DNA of 64,000 nucleotides from Flammeovirgaceae bacterium UBA7330 (GTDB lineage: Bacteria > Bacteroidota > Bacteroidia > Cytophagales > Cyclobacteriaceae). The position numbers and the translations under genes are program-made. The notes under the pieces were generated by a model. The model saw only the letters and a program-made list of their open reading frames with translations. It was not told where the DNA came from and did no database searches. Shown one piece after another: positions 50,719 through 63,372 of this stretch (position 1 is its first letter; every line of letters begins with the position of its first letter). The DNA is taken from the NCBI GenBank assembly GCA_002471275.1, contig DKPQ01000023.1, positions 416,102 through 480,101 on the forward strand, given 5' to 3'.

Positions 50719-51918
50719 TTATCGTCCGGGAGGTTTAGGCATAAAAGGGCTGGAGCTGGACCCACCGCCGGCAGCATTACCGCCGCTAGTCAATTGCATA
50801 CTATACACTACTTCCTCTCCTGCTTCCAACCCTTTTATGACCTGAATATTCACACCATCGTCAGATCCTGTTTCAATGGATTTTGGTTTGATGTCTTTAT
50901 CATTTTTCACCCATACAACAGTACCCTCCGGTAGCTCTTGTGGTCCCTGATCGTTGTCATTTGGTCCCTTTGGCGCTAAGCCAACACTTTGTGCGTAAGC
51001 CCCCATTGTGGCCATATCCGGCTCAAAACTGACAGCCTTCATTCCAATCGTTAATACATTGGTAAGCTCTTCTGAATAGATTGTAACATTGGCAGTAAGC
51101 CCAGGCATCAATTTGTTTTCCGGATTATCAGCTTTGATAATGACAGTGTATGTGATTACACTTGAAGATTCTGTTGGATTGAGTCTAACTTGTGTGACGT
51201 ATCCGCTGAACAATTCATCAGGATAAGCGTCTACATAAAAAGAAACCCGTTGTCCTACTTTTACCTGGCCAATATCAGCTTCATCCACATCTGCTTCTAC
51301 CTGCATTTGCTTCAGATCTTGTGCAATGGTGAAAAGTGTTGGGGTGCTATAGCTGGCAGCCACCGTCTGACCTTCATCTACATCTCTTGAGAGTACCACG
51401 CCATCAATAGGAGCGTAAATAGTAGCGTATTCATAGTTGATCCTTGCTCTATCTACATCTATTTGAGCACGCCTGGTTATCACTTTTGCACTTTGCAGAG
51501 CATACAGTGCATCCTCATAGTCTGAGTCACTCACTACCTTGTTTTCATGCAGGTTTTTGATTCGATCATAATTCTTCTGATTGTAAGCCTGATCTACTTG
51601 AGCCTCTTCCAGGTTGGCTTGTGCTTCGGCCAGTGTAGCCTTTAGCGAGGACTTATCCAGTTCTGCAATTACCTGGCCTTTTTTCACCTCAGAGTTGTAA
51701 TCAACGTATATTTTTTCAATAGTTCCGGAAACCTGGGTTCCAACATCTACCTGGGTAATAGGCTCTATCGTACCTGTGGCAGTAACCACATTGGTAATAT
51801 CGCCCAACTTAACCTGGATGGTTTCCACTTTTACCTGTGCTTCTTCTTTTCTTAAGACGAAGTAGGACCCCAGCCCAAACACTGAGACAGCTGCGATAAT
51901 GATTATATATTTTTTCAT
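50719..51918 (-). CDS. MacA-type periplasmic adaptor protein (HlyD/RND family)
   Basis: A 399-residue adaptor. An N-terminal membrane anchor is at about 3-21. A biotinyl-lipoyl-like domain (TGTIEPITQVDVGTQVSGTI, EVKKGQVIAELDKSSLKATL), a long helical hairpin (about 85-165, AEAQANLEEAQVDQAYNQKN) and beta-barrel domains follow. The hairpin reaches the TolC tip. The C-terminal end is glycine- and serine-rich. It links the MacB-type transporter with the TolC protein encoded 23 bases upstream. Confidence 0.93.
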   Translation of the reverse strand: MKKYIIIIAAVSVFGLGSYFVLRKEEAQVKVETIQVKLGDITNVVTATGTIEPITQVDVGTQVSGTIEKIYVDYNSEVKKGQVIAELDKSSLKATLAEAQANLEEAQVDQAYNQKNYDRIKNLHENKVVSDSDYEDALYALQSAKVITRRAQIDVDRARINYEYATIYAPIDGVVLSRDVDEGQTVAASYSTPTLFTIAQDLKQMQVEADVDEADIGQVKVGQRVSFYVDAYPDELFSGYVTQVRLNPTESSSVITYTVIIKADNPENKLMPGLTANVTIYSEELTNVLTIGMKAVSFEPDMATMGAYAQSVGLAPKGPNDNDQGPQELPEGTVVWVKNDKDIKPKSIETGSDDGVNIQVIKGLEAGEEVVYSMQLTSGGNAAGGGSSSSPFMPKPPGR

Positions 51919-51941
51919 CTGAATAGGTATTAATGAATGAT

Positions 51942-53339
51942 TTAGTCCTTAATAATTTCAATTTGTTCCCCGGCATAAAACTGGAGAAGTGAGTAATAGA
52001 GAATAGCCCGATATTTTGCCTGAATCAAAGTCTGCTGAGCGGCGAACAGATTGTTTTGAGCAATGAGTAAATCAGTAGAGCTTATCAGCCCCAACAGGTA
52101 CTGATGGCTCGCCAGGTCAAACGTTAATTGTGTGGCATTTACCTGCTCCTTCGCAGCTTCCATTTCGCTGGTTGCTGCTACCACACTTTGGTGAGCATTC
52201 TCGATATTGGCATATAATGTCTTTTTTGTGGCAGATAGGTCTAACTGTGCAGATTGCATACCGATTTTAGCATTTTGGATGCTGGTTTTTGTCTGAAACT
52301 GACTGAAAATCGGAATTCTTAAGGTCAGGCCAAGTCGTTGATTGAAGTTATTATCAAACTGCTCGGAAAAGGAGATGACCTGTGTATTGGTATATCCAGT
52401 TCCCATGCTACCGGTTAATGACAATGTAGGTTTATAACCTGATTTCGCAATGCTTAAGTCCAGCTCACTGATATCCTGTTGAAGTAAGGCAGACCTGATC
52501 TCGGGTCTGTTTTCTATGGCACTCTGATATACATCATATTTCTCCGGAATCAATAGCGGTGCTTCCAGGCTCTCCGGAACCTGAATATCAAAAACAGTCT
52601 CTGGTGTGAGTTCAAGAAGTTGCTTGAGTGTTAGTACCTGCTGATCAAAACTGTTTTGAGCAGCAACCAAATTGTATTGATCGCTGGCAAATTGTGATTT
52701 GATCTCGGCGAGATCCATCGCTGCTATCGATCCGGCCTCATGAAGTGCCTCGCTGCGTTGTAGCTGTGTCCTGGAAGATTCCAGATTCTTTCTGGCAATT
52801 TCCACTCCTTCGTAATAGTAAAGAGCTTCCATATATCCCTGATTAAGGCTCAGCGCAATGTTGTTTTTAGCCTCCTCCAGAAATAGTGAATTTTGGTCTA
52901 CAATCAACTTGCTTTGTTTGATGGTATTATTGATTTCTCCTCCATTATAAATCGTCATTTCCGCTGTAATACCTAGACTCGTAGAATTGATGTTTTGAGT
53001 CACAAAGTCATAGGTAATCGGGTCTGTACTGGTACCTCTTGTGAGGGATTGAGACCCGTACATACTTACTGAAGGTAACCGCAGTCCTGTGGATTGTGTG
53101 TAATTGTTGCTGGCTGTTTCAAGATCAAGTTCATTTTGCTGGATGGTAATGTTATTGGCCATCGCATAGTCAATCATTTCATGCAGGCTCCATTTGTCAT
53201 TGGCCTGAGCTTGCACGCCACTGATCATAAAAAGGAATAAAACAGCAAGTAAAACCGGGCGGACTCGATGAGGAATCCTTGCCCGGCTTACTCCGCCTAA
53301 CCTATTTTGAGTTGTATTTTTCAATGAGATAGTCACCAT
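51942..53339 (-). CDS. TolC-family outer membrane efflux protein
   Basis: A 465-residue protein. An export signal lies at about 25-45 (RPVLLAVLFLFMISGVQAQA) after an unusual basic leader. The rest shows the TolC internal repeats: WSLHEMIDYAMANNITIQQ, ALNQGYMEALYYYEGVEIARKN, then the second half with PEIRSALLQQDISELDLSIAKSG and ATKKTLYANIENAHQSVVAA. It forms the outer membrane exit duct. It is the first gene of the TolC-MacA-MacB-LytS-LytTR operon. A possible LytTR site lies about 85-115 bases upstream. Confidence 0.93.
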   Translation of the reverse strand: MVTISLKNTTQNRLGGVSRARIPHRVRPVLLAVLFLFMISGVQAQANDKWSLHEMIDYAMANNITIQQNELDLETASNNYTQSTGLRLPSVSMYGSQSLTRGTSTDPITYDFVTQNINSTSLGITAEMTIYNGGEINNTIKQSKLIVDQNSLFLEEAKNNIALSLNQGYMEALYYYEGVEIARKNLESSRTQLQRSEALHEAGSIAAMDLAEIKSQFASDQYNLVAAQNSFDQQVLTLKQLLELTPETVFDIQVPESLEAPLLIPEKYDVYQSAIENRPEIRSALLQQDISELDLSIAKSGYKPTLSLTGSMGTGYTNTQVISFSEQFDNNFNQRLGLTLRIPIFSQFQTKTSIQNAKIGMQSAQLDLSATKKTLYANIENAHQSVVAATSEMEAAKEQVNATQLTFDLASHQYLLGLISSTDLLIAQNNLFAAQQTLIQAKYRAILYYSLLQFYAGEQIEIIKD

Positions 53340-53424
53340 AATTTGTCAGTCTTATTCGATCGTTTACTCTTAAGACGACATTATTAAGCTGGTCACTTCC
53401 GTTTATAGAAGTAGGAGTCAAATG

Positions 53425-53453
53425 TCTCGACGTTCAGGTCAATTTTCCCGACG
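53425..53453 (-). promoter_or_regulatory. Candidate LytTR binding site before the efflux operon
   Basis: TCTCGACG (53425-53432) and TCCCGACG (53446-53453) are direct repeats with a 21-base period, about two helix turns. On the minus strand they read CGTCGGGA and CGTCGAGA. LytTR regulators usually bind two such direct repeats with 21-22 base spacing. The pair lies about 86-114 bases before the TolC start. This is an inference from spacing, not proof of binding. Confidence 0.4.
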
Positions 53454-53603
53454 AAGAATTTTCCAAAATATCTTTGAACCCTTAATTCTTTGGCACCTGT
53501 GTTACTCTAGTTTCAATTTATTGACGTCGCGAAGCAGCCAAAACCTTATTTCAACAAGAATTTTCCTGCCTATCCATTATATTGAAGACCCATATTGTTG
53601 AAA

Positions 53604-55010
53604 ATGACTCAGTCACCCCTTTTTCGCATCTTCATTTGTGTCGTAGTGGGCATTGTCCTTTGGTATTATCCCATATCAGCAGAAATCCCCAGGGACGGTC
53701 AGGAAATATTTGCCATGTTTATTGCCGTGATTGTCAGTTTTCTCTTGCGACCCTTGCCGATGGCCCCGATGGTTTTGCTAGGGTTAATCTCATTGATCAT
53801 CACGGGAACGATCTCACTGGATCAGGCACTGGTAGGTTTTGGTAACAGTACAGTCTGGCTGGTAGTCGCAGCATTCCTGATCTCAGGAGCGGTGCTGAAT
53901 TCCGGATTTGGGCATCGGATTGCCCTATTTTTAATTTCTAAGTTGGGAAAAAACATCTTTGGGATTGCCTATGGGCTTTGTGGATCTGAATTGCTCCTTG
54001 GCCCGGTAGTACCTTCCAATACTGCCAGAGGTGCCGGGATCCATGCACCCATCGCACAGTCTCTGTCCGAAGCACTTGGAAGTTTTCCTGATAAAGCACC
54101 AGATCGTGCCGGAGCATACATTAGTCTCGTCGGTGGGCAAGCAAACCTCGTAACTGCCGGAATGTTTCTCACCGGCATGGCGGCCAATCCTTTATTATCA
54201 GAAGCAGCAGGGGAAATTCTCAAAATCAACTTTGACTGGATCACCTGGGCTACCGGCACCATTGTCCCGGGACTGATCAGTTTAGCAGGCTTACCCCTTT
54301 TCATTTATCAGTTTTCAAAACCTGATCTTAGAGACACTCGTGAGGTGCAAAAACAGGTAAAAAAACAATATAAGGCACTGGGTAAATGGAAAACTTCTGA
54401 AAAATGGATGTGCGGCATTTTCATTTTTCTTATTGCCCTTTGGACAACCTCAAAATTGCATGGGATGGGCACCAGCCTGGTAGCCTGGATTGGGGTATGT
54501 ACATTGTTTCTTTCAGGGACTTACAGCTGGGATAAAATGATCCGGACTTCAGGAGCCTGGGATGCGCTTATCTGGCTGGGCGGTTTATTGACCATGGCTA
54601 ACCTGCTAAAAGATTACGGATTTGTGGAATGGTTCGCCACCTCTGTTTCCGCAGCGATGCCGCCGGTTGATCCCCTGTTGTTGATGGTGCTCCTGGCCCT
54701 TATTTATTTCTATTCTATGTACCTGTTTTCCATGCTCACAGGTCATATAGCTGCTTTTATTGGTGGTTTCTTTGCCATTGCCATGGCTTATTCTATCCCA
54801 CCCCTGACGATGGCTGCTCTTTTTGCAGGATTTTCTACTCTGTGTGGATGTCTGACAAATTACAGTTCGGGACCGGAAATCATGTACTACGGACAAGGGT
54901 ATGTTCCATTGCTCCGGTGGTTTAAAGTAGGATTCCTGTTATCAATTTACCACATAACCATATGGCTCACCTTTGGATTGGCCTGGTGGAAATTTCTCGG
55001 TTGGTGGTAA
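53604..55010 (+). CDS. DASS-family (SLC13-type) anion transporter
   Basis: About 468 residues from the ATG at 53604; a TTG nine bases upstream is less likely. It is a strongly hydrophobic protein with about 11-12 segments. The Na+ and substrate motif of the divalent anion/Na+ symporter family is visible as VPSNTARGAG (SNT), and a partner motif lies in the second half (GCLTNYSSGPEIMYY). It imports di- or tricarboxylates, likely with sodium. No operon partner is seen: a terminator follows at 55113. Confidence 0.9.
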   Translation: MTQSPLFRIFICVVVGIVLWYYPISAEIPRDGQEIFAMFIAVIVSFLLRPLPMAPMVLLGLISLIITGTISLDQALVGFGNSTVWLVVAAFLISGAVLNSGFGHRIALFLISKLGKNIFGIAYGLCGSELLLGPVVPSNTARGAGIHAPIAQSLSEALGSFPDKAPDRAGAYISLVGGQANLVTAGMFLTGMAANPLLSEAAGEILKINFDWITWATGTIVPGLISLAGLPLFIYQFSKPDLRDTREVQKQVKKQYKALGKWKTSEKWMCGIFIFLIALWTTSKLHGMGTSLVAWIGVCTLFLSGTYSWDKMIRTSGAWDALIWLGGLLTMANLLKDYGFVEWFATSVSAAMPPVDPLLLMVLLALIYFYSMYLFSMLTGHIAAFIGGFFAIAMAYSIPPLTMAALFAGFSTLCGCLTNYSSGPEIMYYGQGYVPLLRWFKVGFLLSIYHITIWLTFGLAWWKFLGWW

Positions 55011-55112
55011 TATTTTTTTCTGCTTCAAATTTTAATCAGAATTGATCCATAGTATTGAACTATAAACCTCATGACTGAAATCGTTCGAGATTCAAATCAG
55101 TTAACCCAAATT

Positions 55113-55150
55113 GTGATGTTGTTAGATCTTAACAACATCACTTCTTTTTG
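55113..55150 (+). terminator. Rho-independent terminator after the DASS transporter
   Basis: Perfect 12-base stem GTGATGTTGTTA / TAACAACATCAC (55113-55124 with 55130-55141), loop GATCT, then TTCTTTTT. It lies about 100 bases after the DASS stop. The rest of the 55011-55234 gap shows no gene. Confidence 0.85.
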
Positions 55151-55234
55151 AAATAAGATGCTTTGAGCTATTTTTAGTAATAGTTGATAAATCGGGTTAG
55201 GGTCGGTATTTGCCGATCCTTTTCCGTTTTTCAC

Positions 55235-57127
55235 CTATTGCTGTGGCCAGTTGTCGGTCCTGAAAGGTACTGCAGGCAAACCCTCTTCATTGTACAGGTT
55301 ACAAGCCGGATTATTAGACCATGCATAGCGAACATGAACCGGCTCCTTAACATCATTACTTGTGAGAGAAATTTTATTCTCCCCAATAATCTCACCCTCT
55401 GCCCAGTAATACTTCCTGTCCTTTCCCGCCACAGCAAAACCAGTAATCTGTGGACCTGCTGCTTTCAACCCGGAGCCAACCTCATTAAAAGTGACAATAA
55501 CCTCAGCATCTTTTGTCTGGTGACTTTCATATACAGGTCCCGAATGAACCAAGTCATTTCCAAATGCTACTTTATCTGCTGCTAACCAAAGCCTTTTGCC
55601 CACATCCTGCTTGTTCCTGGGATGGATATCGACTTCATTGCCAATATCAATGGCTACTGCCATACCTGTATTTTTAAGTCCCAGTGTTTGGGTCTGGGCA
55701 TCCCTCAGTCGGGCCCAGTCCGGGTCAGAAGGCTCATCAAGACGTGCCATATAATTGGCTAACTGGACAAACAGAAAGGGGAAGTCTCCCTGACGCCATC
55801 GTGTCCTCCAGTCCTGAATCATCGTAGAAAACAATTCATGATAAACGTCATGCCGTCCGGCATTGCTTTCTCCCTGATACCAGATAGCTCCCTGAATGGT
55901 ATACCCGGCAATGGGGTTAATCATGCCATTGAATAGGACTGTCGGATATTGACTGTATCTGATGTATTCAGGTATTGATGGTTCTACTGTATTGGAAAAT
56001 TTCCAATCTCCTGAAAGATCCAGCTTCTGGTCATTGTCTTCGATCCACAACTCACGATCCATTCCAATGGTCACTATGTTGTTCCAGGTATTGATCAGCC
56101 GTACTGTGAGTAAATTATTCTTCTTTTTGAGCGTCCCTTTTGGGATTTCTACAATCCTCCCATGCAATGAACCCTCAATTTGCTTCCCATTGATAAATAC
56201 TGTCTGATTAATGGTAAGTCTGCCCAGGGAAAGTCTGGCATCCTTTTTAGATCCTTTCCAGTCAAACAGTTTCCTCAACCAAACCACATCTTCAAAATCT
56301 TTGGCGTTGGGGAGTTGAATGGTTTCCCATGAGGAATCATCAAAATTAGACCTTTGAACTCCTGTATTCAGGTACTCCTTACTATTGAAAATCCTATTTC
56401 TTTCCTGGTTGTTACTTTCATTCTCCTCAAGTTTTGATTTCCAGTCGATGCCCGGCTCTAACACTTTCTTTGTTTCATCACGATAAGCGTTCAATTCCAG
56501 CAATCTTTCCGAGGAGGTCCAGGATTCTGCTGGTGTGCCGCCCCAATTACTCTCGATAATTCCGACAGGCACGTCTTTCTCCAGGTGATTATGTTTGGCA
56601 AAAAACCAGGCTACAGCAGAAAAATCCGGTGAATTTTCAGGATTGGCCAATAGCCAACTACCTCCTTCAATATCTTCTTTGGGTGAAAAAGCAATGGCGT
56701 TTGGGACAGTAAAAAACCTTATCTGTGGATAATCACTATCCACCACTTCTTCCTGCCAGTTGTCAACCTCAGACTTGAGATTCCAGGCCATATTGGACTG
56801 TCCTCCGGCTATCCAAACATCACCAAACCACACATCCTCAAATTGTACTTTCTTGTCTCCCGAAATGATCAATTCATAGGGTCCTCCGGCGCTATGTGCC
56901 GGGAGCATGCATTCCCATTTACCATCCTCCCCAGCCTGTGTAGTGACGCTTTGGCCATCGATGGTTACGGATAATTCCTTGCCTGGTGAAGACCATCCCC
57001 AAACCCTAACTGGCGACTCACGCTGCAGTATCATATGATCGCCAAAGACCTTTGGGAGCCTGAGGTCCTGGCTGCATAACAACGAAACCTGAAGAATAAA
57101 AGTAGTAAGGAGGAAGTATTTACGCAT
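55235..57127 (-). CDS. Exported sialate O-acetylesterase
   Basis: A 630-residue exported protein (signal peptide MRKYFLLTTFILQVSLLCSQ). The SASA-type esterase core shows the nucleophile motif AGGQSNMAWNL (S in GQSNM), IWYQGESNAGRHDVY, and NKQDVGKRLWLAAD near the catalytic D/H region. N-terminal and middle beta domains are as usual for the family (about 600-650 residues). It removes O-acetyl groups from sialic acid or other sugars. It is the last gene of an operon with the VCBS protein (13-base gap) and the sulfatase, which points to breakdown of a modified glycan. Confidence 0.9.
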   Translation of the reverse strand: MRKYFLLTTFILQVSLLCSQDLRLPKVFGDHMILQRESPVRVWGWSSPGKELSVTIDGQSVTTQAGEDGKWECMLPAHSAGGPYELIISGDKKVQFEDVWFGDVWIAGGQSNMAWNLKSEVDNWQEEVVDSDYPQIRFFTVPNAIAFSPKEDIEGGSWLLANPENSPDFSAVAWFFAKHNHLEKDVPVGIIESNWGGTPAESWTSSERLLELNAYRDETKKVLEPGIDWKSKLEENESNNQERNRIFNSKEYLNTGVQRSNFDDSSWETIQLPNAKDFEDVVWLRKLFDWKGSKKDARLSLGRLTINQTVFINGKQIEGSLHGRIVEIPKGTLKKKNNLLTVRLINTWNNIVTIGMDRELWIEDNDQKLDLSGDWKFSNTVEPSIPEYIRYSQYPTVLFNGMINPIAGYTIQGAIWYQGESNAGRHDVYHELFSTMIQDWRTRWRQGDFPFLFVQLANYMARLDEPSDPDWARLRDAQTQTLGLKNTGMAVAIDIGNEVDIHPRNKQDVGKRLWLAADKVAFGNDLVHSGPVYESHQTKDAEVIVTFNEVGSGLKAAGPQITGFAVAGKDRKYYWAEGEIIGENKISLTSNDVKEPVHVRYAWSNNPACNLYNEEGLPAVPFRTDNWPQQ

Positions 57128-57140
57128 TGACTTCTGGGTT

Positions 57141-58270
57141 TTATTTCAACTTATTTTCAAGAAATAGATGGAGATCGCCGTTCCAGGGCTTGGTACAAAT
57201 ATCGATGTCTCCGTCACCGTCCACATCTCCTCCCACGGCTTCATGTCCCTGGATGTCTTCTGAAATAAGATGCTCCTTCCATGCTCCACCATAGCCGTCC
57301 AGATTCTCCCAGATAAAGGCTTTCATAGTATCGATGGAAAGTGGTCCACCACTTGAGAATACATCAACATCTCCATCATTGTCCAGGTCGGCCACAACCA
57401 GTGAGTGAAAGTCCTGGTTGGTGCTCTCTGCCGTGATGCCGTGATTTATCCAGTTTAAATCATCATTTTCAAACCAGAACACCCTTCCATCCGGTGTATC
57501 GGCTTCAGTTTGAATGATGTCCAGATCACCATCCTGATCTAAATCAATCACCCAACTTTTCAGACACAGACCATATTTATCCGGGCGGCTGCCATTTTTG
57601 GGTATGAGTTCCTTGTGCGGTATCCACCTGGTGCCTAAACTGTTAGCATTTTCAAACCAGACATCTCCCCTGACAAGATCCATGTCTCCGTCACTATCCA
57701 GATCTCCATACCCCATAGGGTCAATTCCTCCGTGGATTCCCTCAGCAATGTAGATACTATCCCATTTTGATGAAGGATCTTCAGGTTTCCTATACCAAAC
57801 CATGTGGGGGTTTGTGGGATGGTTGCTCAGTGCTACAATGTCTAAAACACCATCACCATCCACATCTGTGGCCACATTATCGTGACAAAAGAGGCCACCG
57901 ACATCCGGAATTGTTGTGAACCCTTTTGTCTTCGGCTCACCGGAATTTTGATACCAACCAGTTCCCACAAAGAAATCCATCCAGCCGTCTTCATTTACAT
58001 CAATGGCGCATCCACCCACATCCGTACTGGCACCTTCCCCGATATTGTGAAAAACCCATTGATCAGCAGATTGATATTCAAACCAATTCATTTGACCCCT
58101 GGCTCCATAGACCCAATCCAAATCATCATCTTTATCTACATCTACCAGTGATGTTTGACCCATTTTATTCCCATGTCTTCCGATCTCATGAATCTCAAAC
58201 TGGAAAGATTGTGCAAGACAATTAAGTCCTGCCAAAATAGAAAGACTCAGTAATATTTTCCTCTTTGCTT

Positions 58271-58274
<4 letters not shown>
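57141..58274 (-). CDS. Exported VCBS/FG-GAP repeat protein
   Basis: A 377-residue protein with a signal peptide (MKAKRKILLSLSILAGLNCLA). The body is a series of VCBS/FG-GAP calcium-binding repeats: SLVDVDKDDDLDWVYGARG, CAIDVNEDGWMDFFVGTGW, ATDVDGDGVLDIVALSNHP, MGYGDLDSDGDMDLVRGD, WVIDLDQDGDLDIIQTEAD and GDVDGDGDIDICTKPWNG. It forms a beta-propeller that probably binds glycan or calcium at the cell surface. It overlaps the sulfatase gene stop by four bases. No enzyme motif is seen. Confidence 0.85.
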
Positions 58275-59704
<1,430 letters not shown>

Positions 59705-59776
59705 GAGGTTCAGTTAGGTTTAGTTTTAAAGTTAAGCAATTTGACTTCTTCACAAAGATCAAAGCACCCAATCAAC

Positions 59777-59807
59777 AAAAAAAGGTGATTCTTCCGAACC
59801 ACCTTTT
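59777..59807 (-). terminator. Rho-independent terminator after katG
   Basis: AAAAGGTG (59780-59787) pairs with CACCTTTT (59800-59807), with three more base pairs inside (TTC/GAA) around loop TTCC. On the minus strand it is followed by seven T. It lies about 45 bases after the katG stop. Confidence 0.85.
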
Positions 59808-59851
59808 AAACCTCAAAACATGTCCTGTTAGGACGTAATGATACAAACTAA

Positions 59852-62113
<2,262 letters not shown>

Positions 62114-62138
62114 CTATAACCTTTATTTATTAATTTTA

Positions 62139-62161
62139 TATAAGTATTAGTTTAACTTATA
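62139..62161. promoter_or_regulatory. Dyad in the katG promoter region
   Basis: TATAAGT (62139-62145) and ACTTATA (62155-62161) form a perfect seven-base dyad with a nine-base spacer, 65-87 bases before the katG start. It could be an operator for a peroxide regulator. The arms and spacer do not match the known PerR box. The rest of the 279-base gap to the epimerase gene shows no other clear element. Confidence 0.3.
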
Positions 62162-62353
62162 CATTAGCCAATCCGACTCACTCACTATACTCAACATGTC
62201 AATGCTTCTGTTGTTCAAAAAATCATCACCTATCATCCCTAATATCAAGGTACTCATTAAATTAAATTTCCACAATAATTTTATGGATCCGGAAGCAGTC
62301 TGATTAGGTACATGTTAAGTAATTCAATAAAGGATTTCTCTTAAACTCAAACA

Positions 62354-63313
62354 ATGAAAATAATAGTTATCGGTGGCACCGGGCACATTGGCTCATACCT
62401 TATCCCAGGATTGATCAAAAAAGGACATGAGGTGATCTGCGTCAGTCGCCAGGAACGTGTACCTTACCATACAGACGAATCCTGGAAGTCTGTCAGGTTT
62501 GTGACGATTGATCGAAATGAAGCTGAGCAACAAAGCACGTTTGGTGAACTGATAAAAAATTTAGGTGGTGAGGTGGTTGTCGACTTCATTTGTTTCACCC
62601 CGGAAAGTGCTCAAATGATTTCACAGGCACTTCATGGTAGTGTAAAACACTTCCTTCATTGCGGCACCATGTGGGTCCATGGCCATAGTGAGGCAGTGCC
62701 CACCAGGGAAGATCAACCCCGAAAACCATTTGGAGAATATGGCATTCTGAAAGCTGAGATAGAATCCTACCTATTGGATTTACATAAAAAGACAGATTTC
62801 CCGGTGACATTGCTTCATCCCGGACACATCTCAGGACCTGGCTGGTTGCCGATAAATCCTGCAGGGCACCTTAATCCCGAGGTATTCATCAAACTTGCAA
62901 AAGGAGAAGAAGTCATCTTACCAAACCTGGGTATGGAGACCGTACACCACGTGCATGCCGAGGATGTAGCCCAGGCCTTTGAGCGGGCAATAGAAAATCC
63001 GGAGAAAGCGATTGGTGAAAGTTTTCACGTGGTGTCAGAACAAGCGCTTACCTTAAGAGGCTTTGCCATGGCTGTGGCGGGTTGGTTTAAGAAAGAAGCT
63101 AACCTCAAATTTCTACCCTTCGATCAATGGAAAGAAACCGTGTCAGAACGAGATGCCGAGCTCACCTGGGACCATATCACCCACAGTCCAAATGGGAGTA
63201 TCGAAAAAGCCAGGAGATTAATTGGTTATCATCCAAAGTACAGTTCTCTGGAAGCAGTGAAGGCAGCGGTGAAATACCATTTCGACAAAGAATACCTTCC
63301 TTATAGGCTGTAA
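62354..63313 (+). CDS. NAD-dependent epimerase/dehydratase family protein
   Basis: A 319-residue extended SDR. The Rossmann motif GGTGHIGSYL (about 7-16) is clear. Further segments are VVDFICFTPESAQM, KHFLHCGTMWVHGHSEAVPT and HVHAEDVAQAFERAIENP. The usual YxxxK is replaced by a YGILKAE segment (Y-G-I-L-K), which fits the family. It probably acts on a nucleotide sugar or a similar sugar substrate, but which is unknown. It is divergent from katG and followed by the DUF885 lipoprotein gene after 59 bases. Confidence 0.85.
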   Translation: MKIIVIGGTGHIGSYLIPGLIKKGHEVICVSRQERVPYHTDESWKSVRFVTIDRNEAEQQSTFGELIKNLGGEVVVDFICFTPESAQMISQALHGSVKHFLHCGTMWVHGHSEAVPTREDQPRKPFGEYGILKAEIESYLLDLHKKTDFPVTLLHPGHISGPGWLPINPAGHLNPEVFIKLAKGEEVILPNLGMETVHHVHAEDVAQAFERAIENPEKAIGESFHVVSEQALTLRGFAMAVAGWFKKEANLKFLPFDQWKETVSERDAELTWDHITHSPNGSIEKARRLIGYHPKYSSLEAVKAAVKYHFDKEYLPYRL

Positions 63314-63372
63314 TTGGGTGATCTCTTTTAAATTGAAAGTGTAATGTTTTTGATGCAACTAAACTTTCTCAT

